NCBI RefSeq assembly: GCF_018070465.1
Contig: NZ_JAGPXT010000020.1
Span: forward strand, 1 to 64,000
From: Micromonospora sp. C95
GTDB taxonomy: Bacteria > Actinomycetota > Actinomycetes > Mycobacteriales > Micromonosporaceae
Length of the DNA: 64,000 nucleotides
Direction: 5' to 3'
Shown: in pieces, positions 1-9,839 of the stretch
How the letters are laid out: each line of letters starts with the position of its first letter
Position numbering within the stretch: the stretch's first letter is position 1
Notes under the pieces: model-generated
Seen by the model: only the letters and a program-made list of their open reading frames with translations
The model's database searches: none
Told to the model about the DNA's origin: nothing
Program-made: the position numbers and the translations under genes

Positions 1-54
1 GGGGAGGAGGGGGAGGAGGGGGAGGAGTGGGAGGAGGGGGGAGGATGGGGTGGC

Positions 55-60
<6 letters not shown>
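1..60. repeat. Purine-rich G/A tandem repeat
   Basis: The first 60 bases are almost pure G and A on the plus strand and repeat a unit close to GGGGAGGAG several times, with single T interruptions. The tract continues as G-rich DNA into the 3' end of the neighbouring minus-strand gene, where it encodes its Pro/Thr-rich tail. Runs of four or more G could form G-quadruplexes. The left edge lies outside the window. Confidence 0.7.
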
Positions 61-1086
<1,026 letters not shown>

Positions 1087-1196
1087 GTCGCCCCCCAGGG
1101 TGTTGCCCGACTCGTCCTCACCCCCATCATGGCGGATCTTCCTCCGACCGGCCCGGTGACCAGGCGGCGGGCCAGAGCCGGGCCGGCGCGGCCCGC

Positions 1197-1769
1197 TCAG
1201 CGTGACCGAGGGGTGATCCGGTCGAGTGGGATGTCCATCTCCCACGGGTCGGCCAGCAGGATGCCGTCGCTCATCCGGGCGTGCTCGACGTAGACGCGCT
1301 TGACCGGGTCGAGCCGGTGGGCGTGCACCACGATCCCCGCCTCGGTCTCGATCCGCCAGAAGAAGGGAATGTCCGCCTCGGCGTAGAGCGCCGGCTTGAG
1401 CACCCGGTCGATGCTGCGCGTCCGCTCCGAGACGATCTCCACCACCAGCAGAACCTCCTGCGGCAGATACGACGAGGGGTTGCGGGCGGCGGCGTCCAGC
1501 TCGGTGACCAGCAGGTCGGGAATGAAGGATCGGGTGCGGGACATCCGCACCGACACCCCCTGGGTGACGTCGAATTCGACGGGGCAGGTCTCCAGCAAGG
1601 CGGCGCCGAGCAGCAGCGCGATGGACTGGTGCAGTCGCGTGGGGGAGGGCGACACGATCAGTTGTCCGTCCAGGAGTTCACGGCGGCGGCCGTCGTCGGG
1701 CAGGCGGTCGAGGGCGTCCGTCGTCCACTCGCCCGGCGCCGGGTTGTCGTCGTGCAGCGCGGCGGTCAT
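1197..1769 (-). CDS. Uma2 family (DUF820) nuclease-fold protein
   Basis: A 190-residue protein of the Uma2/DUF820 family, a restriction endonuclease-like (PD-(D/E)XK) fold that is abundant in actinobacteria and cyanobacteria and whose role is unknown. The fold residues are visible: Asp85 in PDLLV, Glu112 in VEIVS and Lys125 in the helix before YAEADIPFFW. The length is typical for the family. It sits divergently from nuoI and upstream of the GST-like gene on the same strand, with no sign of a shared function. It could be a domesticated transposon-linked nuclease; no transposase is present nearby. Confidence 0.85.
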   Translation of the reverse strand: MTAALHDDNPAPGEWTTDALDRLPDDGRRRELLDGQLIVSPSPTRLHQSIALLLGAALLETCPVEFDVTQGVSVRMSRTRSFIPDLLVTELDAAARNPSSYLPQEVLLVVEIVSERTRSIDRVLKPALYAEADIPFFWRIETEAGIVVHAHRLDPVKRVYVEHARMSDGILLADPWEMDIPLDRITPRSR

Positions 1770-1874
1770 TGACGGGTCCTTTCCGGTGCGTCGTTTCTCC
1801 CCGTGGCCACGGTACTACCGGCTACCTCCGGGGGGTGGTCGCGCGCGCCGGGCCCACAGGGCAGGATGTTCGGC

Positions 1875-2504
1875 ATGAGCGAGCGCGAGCGAAGCGAGGC
1901 GACCGGCGTGCCCGGCAGCGGCCTGGTCAAGGGGCTCGCCGTCACGTTGAAGACGATGACGAAACGCTCCACCACCCAGCAGTACCCGGACGTCGCCCCG
2001 GAGCTGCCGCCCCGCTCGCGTGGGGTGATCGCGCTGCTGGAGGAGAACTGCACGGTCTGCATGCTCTGCGCCCGCGAGTGTCCGGACTGGTGCATCTACA
2101 TCGACTCGCACAAGGAGGAGGTGTCGGTGCCGGGGGCCGCCCGGGCCCGGCAGCGCAACGTGCTCGACCGGTTCGACATCGACTTCTCGCTCTGCATGTA
2201 CTGCGGCATCTGCATCGAGGTCTGCCCCTTCGATGCCCTCTACTGGTCGCCCGAGTTCGAGTACGCCGAGTACGACATCAAGGACCTGCTGCACGACAAG
2301 GAGCACCTGGGCGAGTGGATGGCCACGGTGCCGCCGCCGCCGGCGCACGACCCGAACGGTGAGCCGGCCAAGGAGGAGACCGCCGCCGCGCGCAAGGCCG
2401 CCGTCCCGGCCGCGCCCGCCGCCCGCCCGACCACCGAGGCGGTACGCCCCGAGCGCCGGCCCGCGCCATCGCGCGCCGCCGACGACGAAGGTACGCCCGC
2501 GTGA
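1875..2504 (+). CDS. nuoI: NADH-quinone oxidoreductase subunit I
   Basis: Ferredoxin-like subunit of respiratory complex I, 209 residues, carrying clusters N6a and N6b. The two 4Fe-4S motifs are complete: Cys59/62/65 with Cys69-Pro, and Cys107/110/113 with Cys117-Pro. The N-terminus (MSERERSEATG) comes from a GAGCG-type repeat before the family sequence begins at GLVKGLAVTLKTM. An ATG at 1866 in another reading context and in-frame GTGs make the start uncertain. An Ala/Pro/Arg-rich C-terminal extension of about 45 residues is not part of the iron-sulfur domain. It is the first gene of a six-gene run; the stop overlaps the GTG of nuoJ. Confidence 0.93.
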   Translation: MSERERSEATGVPGSGLVKGLAVTLKTMTKRSTTQQYPDVAPELPPRSRGVIALLEENCTVCMLCARECPDWCIYIDSHKEEVSVPGAARARQRNVLDRFDIDFSLCMYCGICIEVCPFDALYWSPEFEYAEYDIKDLLHDKEHLGEWMATVPPPPAHDPNGEPAKEETAAARKAAVPAAPAARPTTEAVRPERRPAPSRAADDEGTPA

Positions 2505-3037
2505 CCGGGGTGGACGTGCTGCTGCTCGCCCTCGGCGCGGTGGCGGTCGGCTCGGCGGCGCTCGTGGTGGCCACCCGGCACCTGGTCCGCGCGGGGCTCT
2601 ACCTGGTGGTCTGCCTCGGCGCGGTGGCCGGCATGTACCTCGTCCTGACCGCCGAACTGGTCGCCTGGGTGCAGGTGCTGATCTACGTCGGCGCGGTGGT
2701 GGTGCTGCTGTTGTTCGCCGTGATGCTCACCCGCGCGCCGATCGGCGCCTCCGACGACCTGGACCGCCCCGGCTGGCCGGCCGCGCTGATCGGCGGCGGG
2801 GCCGGGCTCGGGCTGGCGGCGCTGCTCGTCGACGCGTACCGCTGGACGGCGGTGGAACTGCCCGAGGCGGGCACCGCCGAGCGTCTCGGTGCGCAGGTCT
2901 TCGGCAGCTGGGTGCTGCCCTTCGAGGTGCTGTCGGTGCTGCTGCTCTCGGCGCTGGTGGGCGCCATCGTGCTGTCCCGCCCCGACATCGGCGCCACCGG
3001 GGCCGCCGCGACAGGTGATCGGGGGCGGTCGCGGTGA
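2501..3037 (+). CDS. nuoJ: NADH-quinone oxidoreductase subunit J
   Basis: Membrane subunit of complex I, 178 residues, with five predicted transmembrane helices. The stretch YVGAVVVLLLFAVML matches the pi-bulge helix region of NuoJ that couples quinone chemistry to the proton channels. It starts with GTG overlapping the nuoI stop (GTGA) and its own stop overlaps the GTG of nuoK, so the three genes are translationally coupled. Confidence 0.9.
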   Translation: MTGVDVLLLALGAVAVGSAALVVATRHLVRAGLYLVVCLGAVAGMYLVLTAELVAWVQVLIYVGAVVVLLLFAVMLTRAPIGASDDLDRPGWPAALIGGGAGLGLAALLVDAYRWTAVELPEAGTAERLGAQVFGSWVLPFEVLSVLLLSALVGAIVLSRPDIGATGAAATGDRGRSR

Positions 3038-3459
3038 GACCTGTCATCCCGTACGTCACCGCCGCGCTCCTGTTCGGCCTCGGCGGGTACGGCGTGCTGC
3101 GGCGGCGCAACGCGGTGCTGGTGCTGATGGCCGTCGAGCTGATGCTCAACGCGGTGAACCTGATCCTGGTCACCGCCGACACCACGGCGAAGGCGGTGCT
3201 GCCGCACGGCGGGCAGGTCTTCGCGCTGTTCGTGATCGTGCTGGCCGCCGCCGAGATCGGGGTGGGCCTGGCGATCGTGCTCCAGCTCTACCGGATGCGG
3301 GCCAGCGTCACCGTCGACGAGATCCCCCTGGCCGAGCGTCCGGCCGACGAGCCCGTGCCGGTCGCTGCCGGCCCGATCGCCGCCACCGGAGCCGGCCCGA
3401 TCGCTGTCGGCCCGGACGGTCCACACGTCCCCGGTGACGGGCCGGAGGGCCAGCGGTGA
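3034..3459 (+). CDS. nuoK: NADH-quinone oxidoreductase subunit K with extended tail
   Basis: Membrane subunit of complex I with three transmembrane helices in the first 90 residues. The two buried glutamates expected for proton transfer are present (Glu35 in AVELMLNA and Glu74 in AAEIGVG). NuoK is usually about 100 residues; this one has 141, with a Pro/Gly/Ala-rich tail from about residue 97 containing an imperfect GPIA repeat. The tail covers the segment before nuoL and keeps a 4-base overlap with its GTG start. Confidence 0.92.
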   Translation: MRPVIPYVTAALLFGLGGYGVLRRRNAVLVLMAVELMLNAVNLILVTADTTAKAVLPHGGQVFALFVIVLAAAEIGVGLAIVLQLYRMRASVTVDEIPLAERPADEPVPVAAGPIAATGAGPIAVGPDGPHVPGDGPEGQR

Positions 3460-5405
3460 ACACCACGACGCTGCTGGGCGCGCTGCTGCCGCTCGTACCG
3501 ATGACCGCGGGTCTGGTCGGTCTGCTGCTGCCACCAGCGCCGCGCGGCTCGGCCATCGGCGAGGCGACCGCCCGGCGCATCGCCGCAGCCCTCGGGGTGG
3601 CCGGCGCGTTCGGGGCCCTCGCCCTGGCGGTGGCCCTGCTGGTCACCCTGGACCGCCCGGCCGAGTCCTCGACCACCTGGATCGAGCTGGGCGGGCTCAC
3701 CGTCACCCTCGGGGTACGTCTCGATGGCGCCGCCGCCCTGGTCGCCGTCGCGGTCACCACGGTGGCCCTGGCCGTGCAGATCTACTCGACCGGCTACCTC
3801 CGGCAGGGACCACCGGGCGAACCCGACCACCGTTACCCGCCGTACGCGGCGCAGGTGAGCCTCTTCACCGCCGCGATGCTGTTGGTGGTGGTCTCCGGGG
3901 ACCTGATCCTGCTGCTGGTCGGCTGGGAGGTGATGGGGCTCTGCTCGTACCTGCTCATCGCCCACGACCGGCGGCTGCCGGAGGCGCCGGCCGCCGCGAT
4001 GAAGGCGTTCCTGGTGACCCGGGTCGGCGACGTCGGATTCCTGCTCGGCATCGCGCTGCTCGGCGTCTCGGCGGGCAGCTTCCGGATCGCCGACGTGCTC
4101 GCCCACGAGCACGGCACCACCACCCTCACCGCGGCCTGCCTGCTGCTGCTCGCCGGGGTGGCCGGCAAGAGCGCCCAGTTCCCGCTGCACACCTGGCTGC
4201 CCGACGCGATGGCCGGCCCGACCCCGATCTCCGCGCTGATCCACGCCGCGACAATGGTCGCCGCCGGCGTGTACGCGATCACCCGGCTGTGGCCGCTGTT
4301 CGAGGCCACCCCGACCGCGCTCGTCGTGCTCGGCGTGCTGGCCTCGGTGACCCTGCTGCTCGGCGCGCTGGCCGCCACCGCACAGGACGACATCAAGCGG
4401 GTGCTCGCCTGGTCGACGGTCTCGCAGCTCGGCTACATGACCGGCGCGCTCGCCGTCGGTTCCCCGCCGGCCGCGCTGTTCCACCTGCTCACCCACGCGG
4501 CGTTCAAGGCGTTGCTGTTCCTCGCCGCCGGCGCGGTGATCCATTCGGTCGGCACCACGCTGATGTCCCGGATGGGCGGGCTGCGGCGCAGCATGCCGGT
4601 GACCTTCTGGTGCACGCTGATCGGGCTCGGTGCGCTGGCCGGCGTACCACCCCTGTCCGGTTTCTGGAGCAAGGAGGGGGTGCTGGCCGCCGCCGAGCAG
4701 GCCGCCCTGCACGGCGACGGCCCGGCACCGGCCTGGCTGGGCTGGCTGGTCTGGCTCGCCGGGCTGGTAGGCGTCTTCGTCACCGCCTGGTACGCCACCC
4801 GCCTGCTGCTGCGCACCTTCTTCGGCCCACCCGGCACCCCACTGGGGCAGCCGCCGCACGACCCGCCGGCGGTGCTCCGCTGGCCGGTGCTGGCGCTGGC
4901 TGTACCGGCGGCCCTGCTCGGCCTGGCCGGCTTTCCGGGCTGGTTCTCCCGCCAACTGCAACCCACCCCGCCGGCCGCTTCCGACGCCGTCTCGGATCTG
5001 CTGCCACCGGACGGGTTGATCCACCTCACCCCGACCGTGCTGCTGCCGCTGGCACTGCTCGTGCTCGGCGCCGGACTGGCGTGGGCCGGCTGGCGACGGG
5101 GTGCCGGTGCAGATCCGGCGACGGCGCTCGGTCCGCTGCGGCCGGTCTTCGCCCGCGCGTTCCGGCTCGACGACGTGCAGCACACCCTGGTCGTACGCCC
5201 GACAGTCGCGATGGCACGGACGGCGCGTGCCGCCGACGAACGGGTGGTGGACGGCGCGGTCACCGGCACCGGGCGCGCCGTTCGCGCCCTCGGCGGCGGG
5301 CTCGGTGTCCTGCACCGGGCGGCCCTGCCCCGGGCCGCCGCCGCGGTGCTGGCCGGCGCATTGCTGATCGGACTGGCCGCCGCCGTGATCGGAGCCACCG
5401 CATGA
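3456..5405 (+). CDS. nuoL: NADH-quinone oxidoreductase subunit L
   Basis: Distal antiporter-like subunit of complex I, 649 residues, with many transmembrane helices. Proton-channel residues are kept: Glu in GWEVMGLCSY and Lys/His in GKSAQFPLHTWLPDAM. A long amphipathic C-terminal part follows, as expected for NuoL. GTG start overlaps nuoK. The stop codon forms ATGA with the start of a 49-codon repeat-derived ORF that bridges to nuoM. Confidence 0.94.
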   Translation: MNTTTLLGALLPLVPMTAGLVGLLLPPAPRGSAIGEATARRIAAALGVAGAFGALALAVALLVTLDRPAESSTTWIELGGLTVTLGVRLDGAAALVAVAVTTVALAVQIYSTGYLRQGPPGEPDHRYPPYAAQVSLFTAAMLLVVVSGDLILLLVGWEVMGLCSYLLIAHDRRLPEAPAAAMKAFLVTRVGDVGFLLGIALLGVSAGSFRIADVLAHEHGTTTLTAACLLLLAGVAGKSAQFPLHTWLPDAMAGPTPISALIHAATMVAAGVYAITRLWPLFEATPTALVVLGVLASVTLLLGALAATAQDDIKRVLAWSTVSQLGYMTGALAVGSPPAALFHLLTHAAFKALLFLAAGAVIHSVGTTLMSRMGGLRRSMPVTFWCTLIGLGALAGVPPLSGFWSKEGVLAAAEQAALHGDGPAPAWLGWLVWLAGLVGVFVTAWYATRLLLRTFFGPPGTPLGQPPHDPPAVLRWPVLALAVPAALLGLAGFPGWFSRQLQPTPPAASDAVSDLLPPDGLIHLTPTVLLPLALLVLGAGLAWAGWRRGAGADPATALGPLRPVFARAFRLDDVQHTLVVRPTVAMARTARAADERVVDGAVTGTGRAVRALGGGLGVLHRAALPRAAAAVLAGALLIGLAAAVIGATA

Positions 5406-5551
5406 GTGAGCGCCAGCGAGCGAATCACAAGCTCGGCGAGCAAACCGGCGGCACCGGCCCGGTGGCGCCGCACGGTGGCCGCGGGGGCACCCGCAGCACC
5501 GGCCGGGCCCACCGGGACCAATCGGTGACGCGGACCGGGGTGAGGGCATGA
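5402..5551 (+). repeat. SER-type repeat forming an ATGA-coupled mini-ORF between nuoL and nuoM
   Basis: The segment begins with a copy of the repeat ATGAGTGAGCGCCAGCGAGC, whose product starts MSERQRAN. It contains a 49-codon open frame that begins on the nuoL stop (ATGA) and ends on the nuoM start (ATGA). The predicted peptide is low-complexity and matches no family I recognise. I read it as a repeat insertion that kept stop/start coupling, not as a conserved gene. Confidence 0.6.
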
Positions 5552-7074
5552 CGTCCGGGGAGTTTCTGCTGCTCGCGGTGCTCGCGTTGCCGGCACTCGG
5601 TGCGCTTGCGGTGGCGGCCACGCCACGCGATCGGGCCGCCCGGCTGGTGGGCACGATCGCCGCCGCCCTGACGCTGGTCGCGGCGGTGGCGTTGGTCGCC
5701 GGCCGGAGCCCGGGCTGGACGGCGACCGCCCCGGCGGTGCGTCCCTGGCACGCGGTCGACCTGCCCTGGGTGCCGGGGCTGGATCTGCGCTTCCACCTGG
5801 GCGTGGATGGCATCTCCTGGCCGCTTGTCGTACTCACCGCCCTGCTCACCCTGCTCTGCTGTGGCTACTGCCTCTGGCGGGTGCCGGGTGGCGGCAGCGG
5901 CCGGGCCCTGGTGGCGCTGCTGCTGGTCGTCGAGGTCGGCATCCTGGGTACCTTCCTCGCCCTCGACCTGGTGTTGTTCTTCCTCTTCTTCGAGGTCGTC
6001 CTGCTGCCGATGTACGCGATCATCGTCGGCTGGGGCGGCGATGGCACCGATCCGGTGGCGCTGGACGCGCGACGGCGGGCGGGGCGCAAGTTCGCCCTCT
6101 ACACCCTGTTCGGCTCGGTGCTGCTGCTGGTCGGCGTGTACGTAGTGGTGGCCGCCGCCGGCACTGCCGACATCGGGGCGCTGACCGGCGGCACGGAGTT
6201 GTCCCGCAGCACCCAGCTCGCCGCCTTCACCCTGCTCGCGTTGGCCTTCGCGGTGAAGAGTCCGCTGTGGCCGCTGCACTCGTGGCTGCCCGACGCGCAC
6301 ACCCAGGCACCCACCGTCGGTAGCGTGCTGCTCGCCGGGGTGCTGCTCAAGATGGGCACGTACGGCCTGATCAGGGTCGCCGTCGGGGTGGCCCCCGAGG
6401 GCGCACGGTGGGCCGCGCCGGTGCTCGGTGTGCTCGCCGTCGCCGCCATCCTGATCGGCTCGCTGGTCTGCCTGGCCCAGACCGAGTTGAAGCGGCTGAT
6501 CGCGTACTCAAGCGTCGGGCACATGGGCTTCGTCCTGCTGGGCGTCGCCACCCTGACCGCCACCGGCATCCAGGCGGCGCTGATCGGCAACGTCGCCCAC
6601 GGCATCATCACCGGTCTGCTGTTCTTCCTGGCCGGTGCGATCAAGGACCGTACCCACACCGGCGCGCTCAGCGACCTGTCCGGGCTGCGGGAGACCGCCC
6701 CGCGCCTGTCCGGGCTGCTCGCGTTCGCGGCGGTCGCCTCGCTGGGGCTGCCCGGGCTGGCGGGCTTCTGGGGTGAGGCGTTCGCCGTGGTCGCCGCCGT
6801 CGAGTCCGGTGGTGCGCTGTGGACCACGCTTGCGGTGCTGGCCGCGATCGGCGGGGCGCTCACGGCGGCGTACCTGCTGCGGTTGTTACGGCGGGTGACC
6901 CACGGCGAACCCAGCCCGGCGGTCGCCGCGCTCGGGCCGAAGCTGGCCGGGGCCGAACTGGTCGCCTGGACGCCTCTGGTGCTGCTCGCGCTGGCCGTCG
7001 GGCTGGTCCCGACGCTGGTGCTGGGTGTCGCCGAAGCACCGGTCGAGGCCCTGGTGGGGGTGGTGGCGCGATGA
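5548..7074 (+). CDS. nuoM: NADH-quinone oxidoreductase subunit M
   Basis: Antiporter-like membrane subunit of complex I, 508 residues. The essential Glu lies in FFEVVLLPMYAIIVGW and the channel Lys residues in AVKSPLWPLHSWLPDAH and LLKMGTYGLIR. Length and motif order fit NuoM. The ATG at 5548 overlaps the end of the repeat mini-ORF. The stop forms ATGA with a second repeat copy upstream of nuoN. Confidence 0.94.
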   Translation: MTSGEFLLLAVLALPALGALAVAATPRDRAARLVGTIAAALTLVAAVALVAGRSPGWTATAPAVRPWHAVDLPWVPGLDLRFHLGVDGISWPLVVLTALLTLLCCGYCLWRVPGGGSGRALVALLLVVEVGILGTFLALDLVLFFLFFEVVLLPMYAIIVGWGGDGTDPVALDARRRAGRKFALYTLFGSVLLLVGVYVVVAAAGTADIGALTGGTELSRSTQLAAFTLLALAFAVKSPLWPLHSWLPDAHTQAPTVGSVLLAGVLLKMGTYGLIRVAVGVAPEGARWAAPVLGVLAVAAILIGSLVCLAQTELKRLIAYSSVGHMGFVLLGVATLTATGIQAALIGNVAHGIITGLLFFLAGAIKDRTHTGALSDLSGLRETAPRLSGLLAFAAVASLGLPGLAGFWGEAFAVVAAVESGGALWTTLAVLAAIGGALTAAYLLRLLRRVTHGEPSPAVAALGPKLAGAELVAWTPLVLLALAVGLVPTLVLGVAEAPVEALVGVVAR

Positions 7075-7159
7075 GCGAGCGCAGCGAGCGAATCATGCGG
7101 CGCAGTGCGGTGGTGGCTCGTCGTGACGCCGAGCGCAGCGAGGTGGCGCGATGAGCGAG
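7062..7159 (+). repeat. SER-type repeat flanked by 18-base direct repeats between nuoM and nuoN
   Basis: An 18-base sequence (GGTGGCGCGATGAGCGAG) occurs at 7062-7079 and again at 7142-7159, exactly 80 bases apart. The 80-base unit contains GAGCGCAGCGAG twice. It creates a 27-codon ORF (MSERSERIMRR...) that starts in the nuoM stop (ATGA at 7071) and stops in the nuoN start (ATGA at 7151). The structure suggests insertion or duplication of a mobile repeat at a coupled gene junction without breaking the coupling. Confidence 0.75.
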
Positions 7160-8623
7160 TCGAGTCTGGTGCAGGCCGTCGACCACGTGGCGCTGCTGCC
7201 GGCGTACCTGGCGGCCGGGACGGCGGTGCTGGTGCTGCTGGTGGACCTGCTGGCCGCCCGGCCGCGGGCCACCGTGGTCACGGCGGTCACCGGCGCGGTC
7301 GCCACCGCGGTCGGCGCGGCGGCGGTCGGTTCGGGAGCCGAACGACGTACGTTCTGCGTCGGTACCGACTGCTCGTACGTCTTCGGCGGTCGGGCCGCCC
7401 TGGTCGCCGCGCTGGTGGCGCTGCTCGTCCTCGGGGTGCTGGCGTTGTCCGGGCCGCTGCTGCGGGCCGGGAACACCCCGGTGGGGGAGTACTCCTTCCT
7501 GCTCGCCTGCTCGATGACCGGCGGTGTGGTGCTCGGCGCGGCCGGTGATCTGATCACCCTGATCGTGGCGGTGGAGGTGCTCACCCTGCCGCTGTACGTG
7601 CTGGTCGGCCTGCGCCGGGGCAGCCTGGCGAGTGCCGAGGCGGCGGTGACCTTCTTCGTGGTGAGCGTGGTGGCCACCACGCTCACCCTGCTCGGCGCCG
7701 CGCTGCTCTACGCCGTCACCGGCGGGCTGCACCTGGAACGGCTGGGCACCCTGCTCACCGACGAGGCGCTGCTCGACCTGCCGCTGACCACCGTCGCGGT
7801 GACGCTTGTGGTGGCGGGCCTGGCGTTCAAGGTGGCCGCGGTGCCGTTCCACGCCTGGGCGCCGGCCACCTACGACGGGGCACCACTGCCGGTGGCCGCG
7901 TACCTGTCCACCGCGTCGAAGCTCGGCGGGGTGATCGCCCTGCTGGCGGTGGTGCGGCACGCGCTGCCGCCGGAGGTGACCGGGCCGGTGCTGGCGGTGG
8001 TCGCCGCGCTGACCATGACCGTCGGCAACCTGGTGGCACTACGCCAGCGGCGTACGGTGCGGTTGCTCGCCTGGTCCTCGGTGGCCCAGGCGGGCTACAT
8101 TCTCGCCCCGCTCGGCGCACTGGCCCTGACCGCCGAGGCGGACGCCCGCACCGCCGCCTACGCCGCCGCCCTGGCGTACGCGGTCTTCTTCGTGCTGCTG
8201 GAACTGGCGGCCTTCGCCGGCGTGGTGGCGCTGCGCCCGGCCGGCGCGGACGGCGGCAGTCTCGACGACCTGCGCGGCGCGGCACGCCGGCACCCGTGGG
8301 TCGGTGCCGGGCTGGCGTTCGCGCTGATCGGCCTCGCCGGTCTGCCGCCCGGCCTGGCCGGGCTGTTCGCCAAGGTGACGGTGGTCCGGTCGCTGCTCGG
8401 TGGCGACGCCGGCTGGCTCGCCCTGGTGGTGGCGGTGAACGCGGTCATCGGCCTGGCCTACTACCTGCGGGCCGCCGCGCTGCTCTACGCCCCCGCCGGA
8501 GAGGTCACGGCCCCTGCCGCCCGACCTGCCCGCGCGGTGGCTGCCGCGCTCGCGGTGGCGACCGTGGTGGCGCTGGTCGTCGGATTCGCGCCGCAGGTCG
8601 TGCTCGATCTCGCCGGAGGCTGA
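7151..8623 (+). CDS. nuoN: NADH-quinone oxidoreductase subunit N
   Basis: Third antiporter-like subunit of complex I, 490 residues. The conserved Glu is in VAVEVLTLPLYVLVG, and the channel Lys/His are in AFKVAAVPFHAWAPATY and STASKLGGV. It ends the nuoI-N run. The first residues (MSES) come from the repeat copy at the start codon. A 9-bp hairpin overlaps the stop codon. nuoA to nuoH are not in the window, and a divergent Uma2 gene lies directly upstream of nuoI. Confidence 0.93.
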   Translation: MSESSLVQAVDHVALLPAYLAAGTAVLVLLVDLLAARPRATVVTAVTGAVATAVGAAAVGSGAERRTFCVGTDCSYVFGGRAALVAALVALLVLGVLALSGPLLRAGNTPVGEYSFLLACSMTGGVVLGAAGDLITLIVAVEVLTLPLYVLVGLRRGSLASAEAAVTFFVVSVVATTLTLLGAALLYAVTGGLHLERLGTLLTDEALLDLPLTTVAVTLVVAGLAFKVAAVPFHAWAPATYDGAPLPVAAYLSTASKLGGVIALLAVVRHALPPEVTGPVLAVVAALTMTVGNLVALRQRRTVRLLAWSSVAQAGYILAPLGALALTAEADARTAAYAAALAYAVFFVLLELAAFAGVVALRPAGADGGSLDDLRGAARRHPWVGAGLAFALIGLAGLPPGLAGLFAKVTVVRSLLGGDAGWLALVVAVNAVIGLAYYLRAAALLYAPAGEVTAPAARPARAVAAALAVATVVALVVGFAPQVVLDLAGG

Positions 8624-8639
8624 GACCCGACCTCCGGCG
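8611..8639 (+). terminator. Hairpin at the end of the nuo operon
   Basis: A perfect 9-bp stem (CGCCGGAGG with CCTCCGGCG) with an 11-base loop spans the nuoN stop codon. No U tract follows. It fits a GC-rich terminator of the nuoI-N transcript. Confidence 0.5.
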
Positions 8640-8738
8640 TCACTCAGGTAACTCTCAGTCATGAGACGGATGGTTGGCGGGTACCGGTGTGTTGTACCGG
8701 TCAGCGGATCCCGGCATCCGTGCACCGAAGGAGTGATC

Positions 8739-9614
8739 GTGCACCACAACCGTCTGAAGACCGCCGCGCTGCTCGGCCTGCTCACCTCGCTGATCCTGGC
8801 GGTGGGCTACTGGTTCGGCGGCAGCGGTGGTCTGGTCATCGCCGTACTCGTGTCGCTGGTGATGAACGGCATCACGTACTTCTACTCCGACAAGCTCGCA
8901 CTCCGCTCGATGCGGGCGCAACCGGTCAGCGAGGCACAGTTCCCCGAGCTGTACCACATGGTCCGGGAGTTGGCCGCCGAGGCCCGGCAGCCCATGCCCC
9001 GGCTCTACGTGAGCCCGACCGCCCAGCCGAACGCGTTCGCCACCGGGCGCAACCCGCAGAACGCGGCCGTCTGCGTCACCCAGGGGATCGTCGAACTGCT
9101 CGACTATCGCGAGCTGCGGGGCGTCATCGGTCACGAACTGTCACACGTCTACAACCGGGACATCCTCATCTCCAGCGTGGCCGCCGGCCTGGCCGGCATC
9201 ATCACCATGCTGGCGAACCTCGCCCTGTTCATCCCGCTGGGCGGAAACAGCGACGAGGACGGCCCGAACCCACTGGTCCTGCTGCTCACCATCATCCTGG
9301 GGCCGATCGCGGCCACCGTCATCCAACTGGCGATCAGCCGCAGTCGCGAGTTCCAGGCGGACGCCTCCGGTGCCGAACTGACCGGCGACCCGCTGGCTCT
9401 GGCCAGCGCCCTTCGCAAGATCCACATGGGGGCCCAGCGGCGGCCGTTGCCGGCCGAGGGGCAGCTCACCAGCACCGCACACCTCATGATCGCCAACCCG
9501 TTCCGGGGTGGCGGGGTGGCCGCGCTCTTCGCCACCCACCCGCCGATGGAGCAGCGGGTCGCCCGACTTGAGCAGTTGGCGAGCCAGACGGGCCCGGTGC
9601 GCCACCAGCGCTGA
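8739..9614 (+). CDS. htpX: HtpX-like M48 membrane metalloprotease
   Basis: Zinc-dependent membrane protease of the HtpX/M48B family, 291 residues, which degrades misfolded membrane proteins. Two N-terminal transmembrane helices (about residues 10-26 and 31-48) precede the catalytic motif HELSH at 132-136. The third zinc ligand is the Glu in SREFQAD. A second hydrophobic pair lies around residues 145-200. The GTG at 8739 is supported by GAAGGAG seven bases upstream; an earlier in-frame ATG at 8661 would add residues unlike the family. It stands alone between nuoN and an MFS gene. Confidence 0.92.
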   Translation: MHHNRLKTAALLGLLTSLILAVGYWFGGSGGLVIAVLVSLVMNGITYFYSDKLALRSMRAQPVSEAQFPELYHMVRELAAEARQPMPRLYVSPTAQPNAFATGRNPQNAAVCVTQGIVELLDYRELRGVIGHELSHVYNRDILISSVAAGLAGIITMLANLALFIPLGGNSDEDGPNPLVLLLTIILGPIAATVIQLAISRSREFQADASGAELTGDPLALASALRKIHMGAQRRPLPAEGQLTSTAHLMIANPFRGGGVAALFATHPPMEQRVARLEQLASQTGPVRHQR

Positions 9615-9839
9615 CCGGCGGCCTGGGTGCAGGGCCCCGCGAGTTGCGGCATGTCGGCCGATCGGAGGCGGCCCGAGAGCGCAGATTGCGGCATCCCGGG
9701 AGGCGCTGGGTGGCAGGCGGCGGGTATGCGCGGGGGTGGGCGGGTGAGCGCCGCCACAGCGTCGGGCCGGGTGGTTCGTCGGATGTGGGACGTTAGGGTC
9801 TAATCGAGTCTCGCCCATTACATCTCGTGGAGGTCCGCT

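Noticed and set aside
3288..5849. 853-codon frame antisense to nuoL
   Set aside because: Low-complexity Gln/Gly/Arg-rich translation with no family signature; shadow of nuoL.
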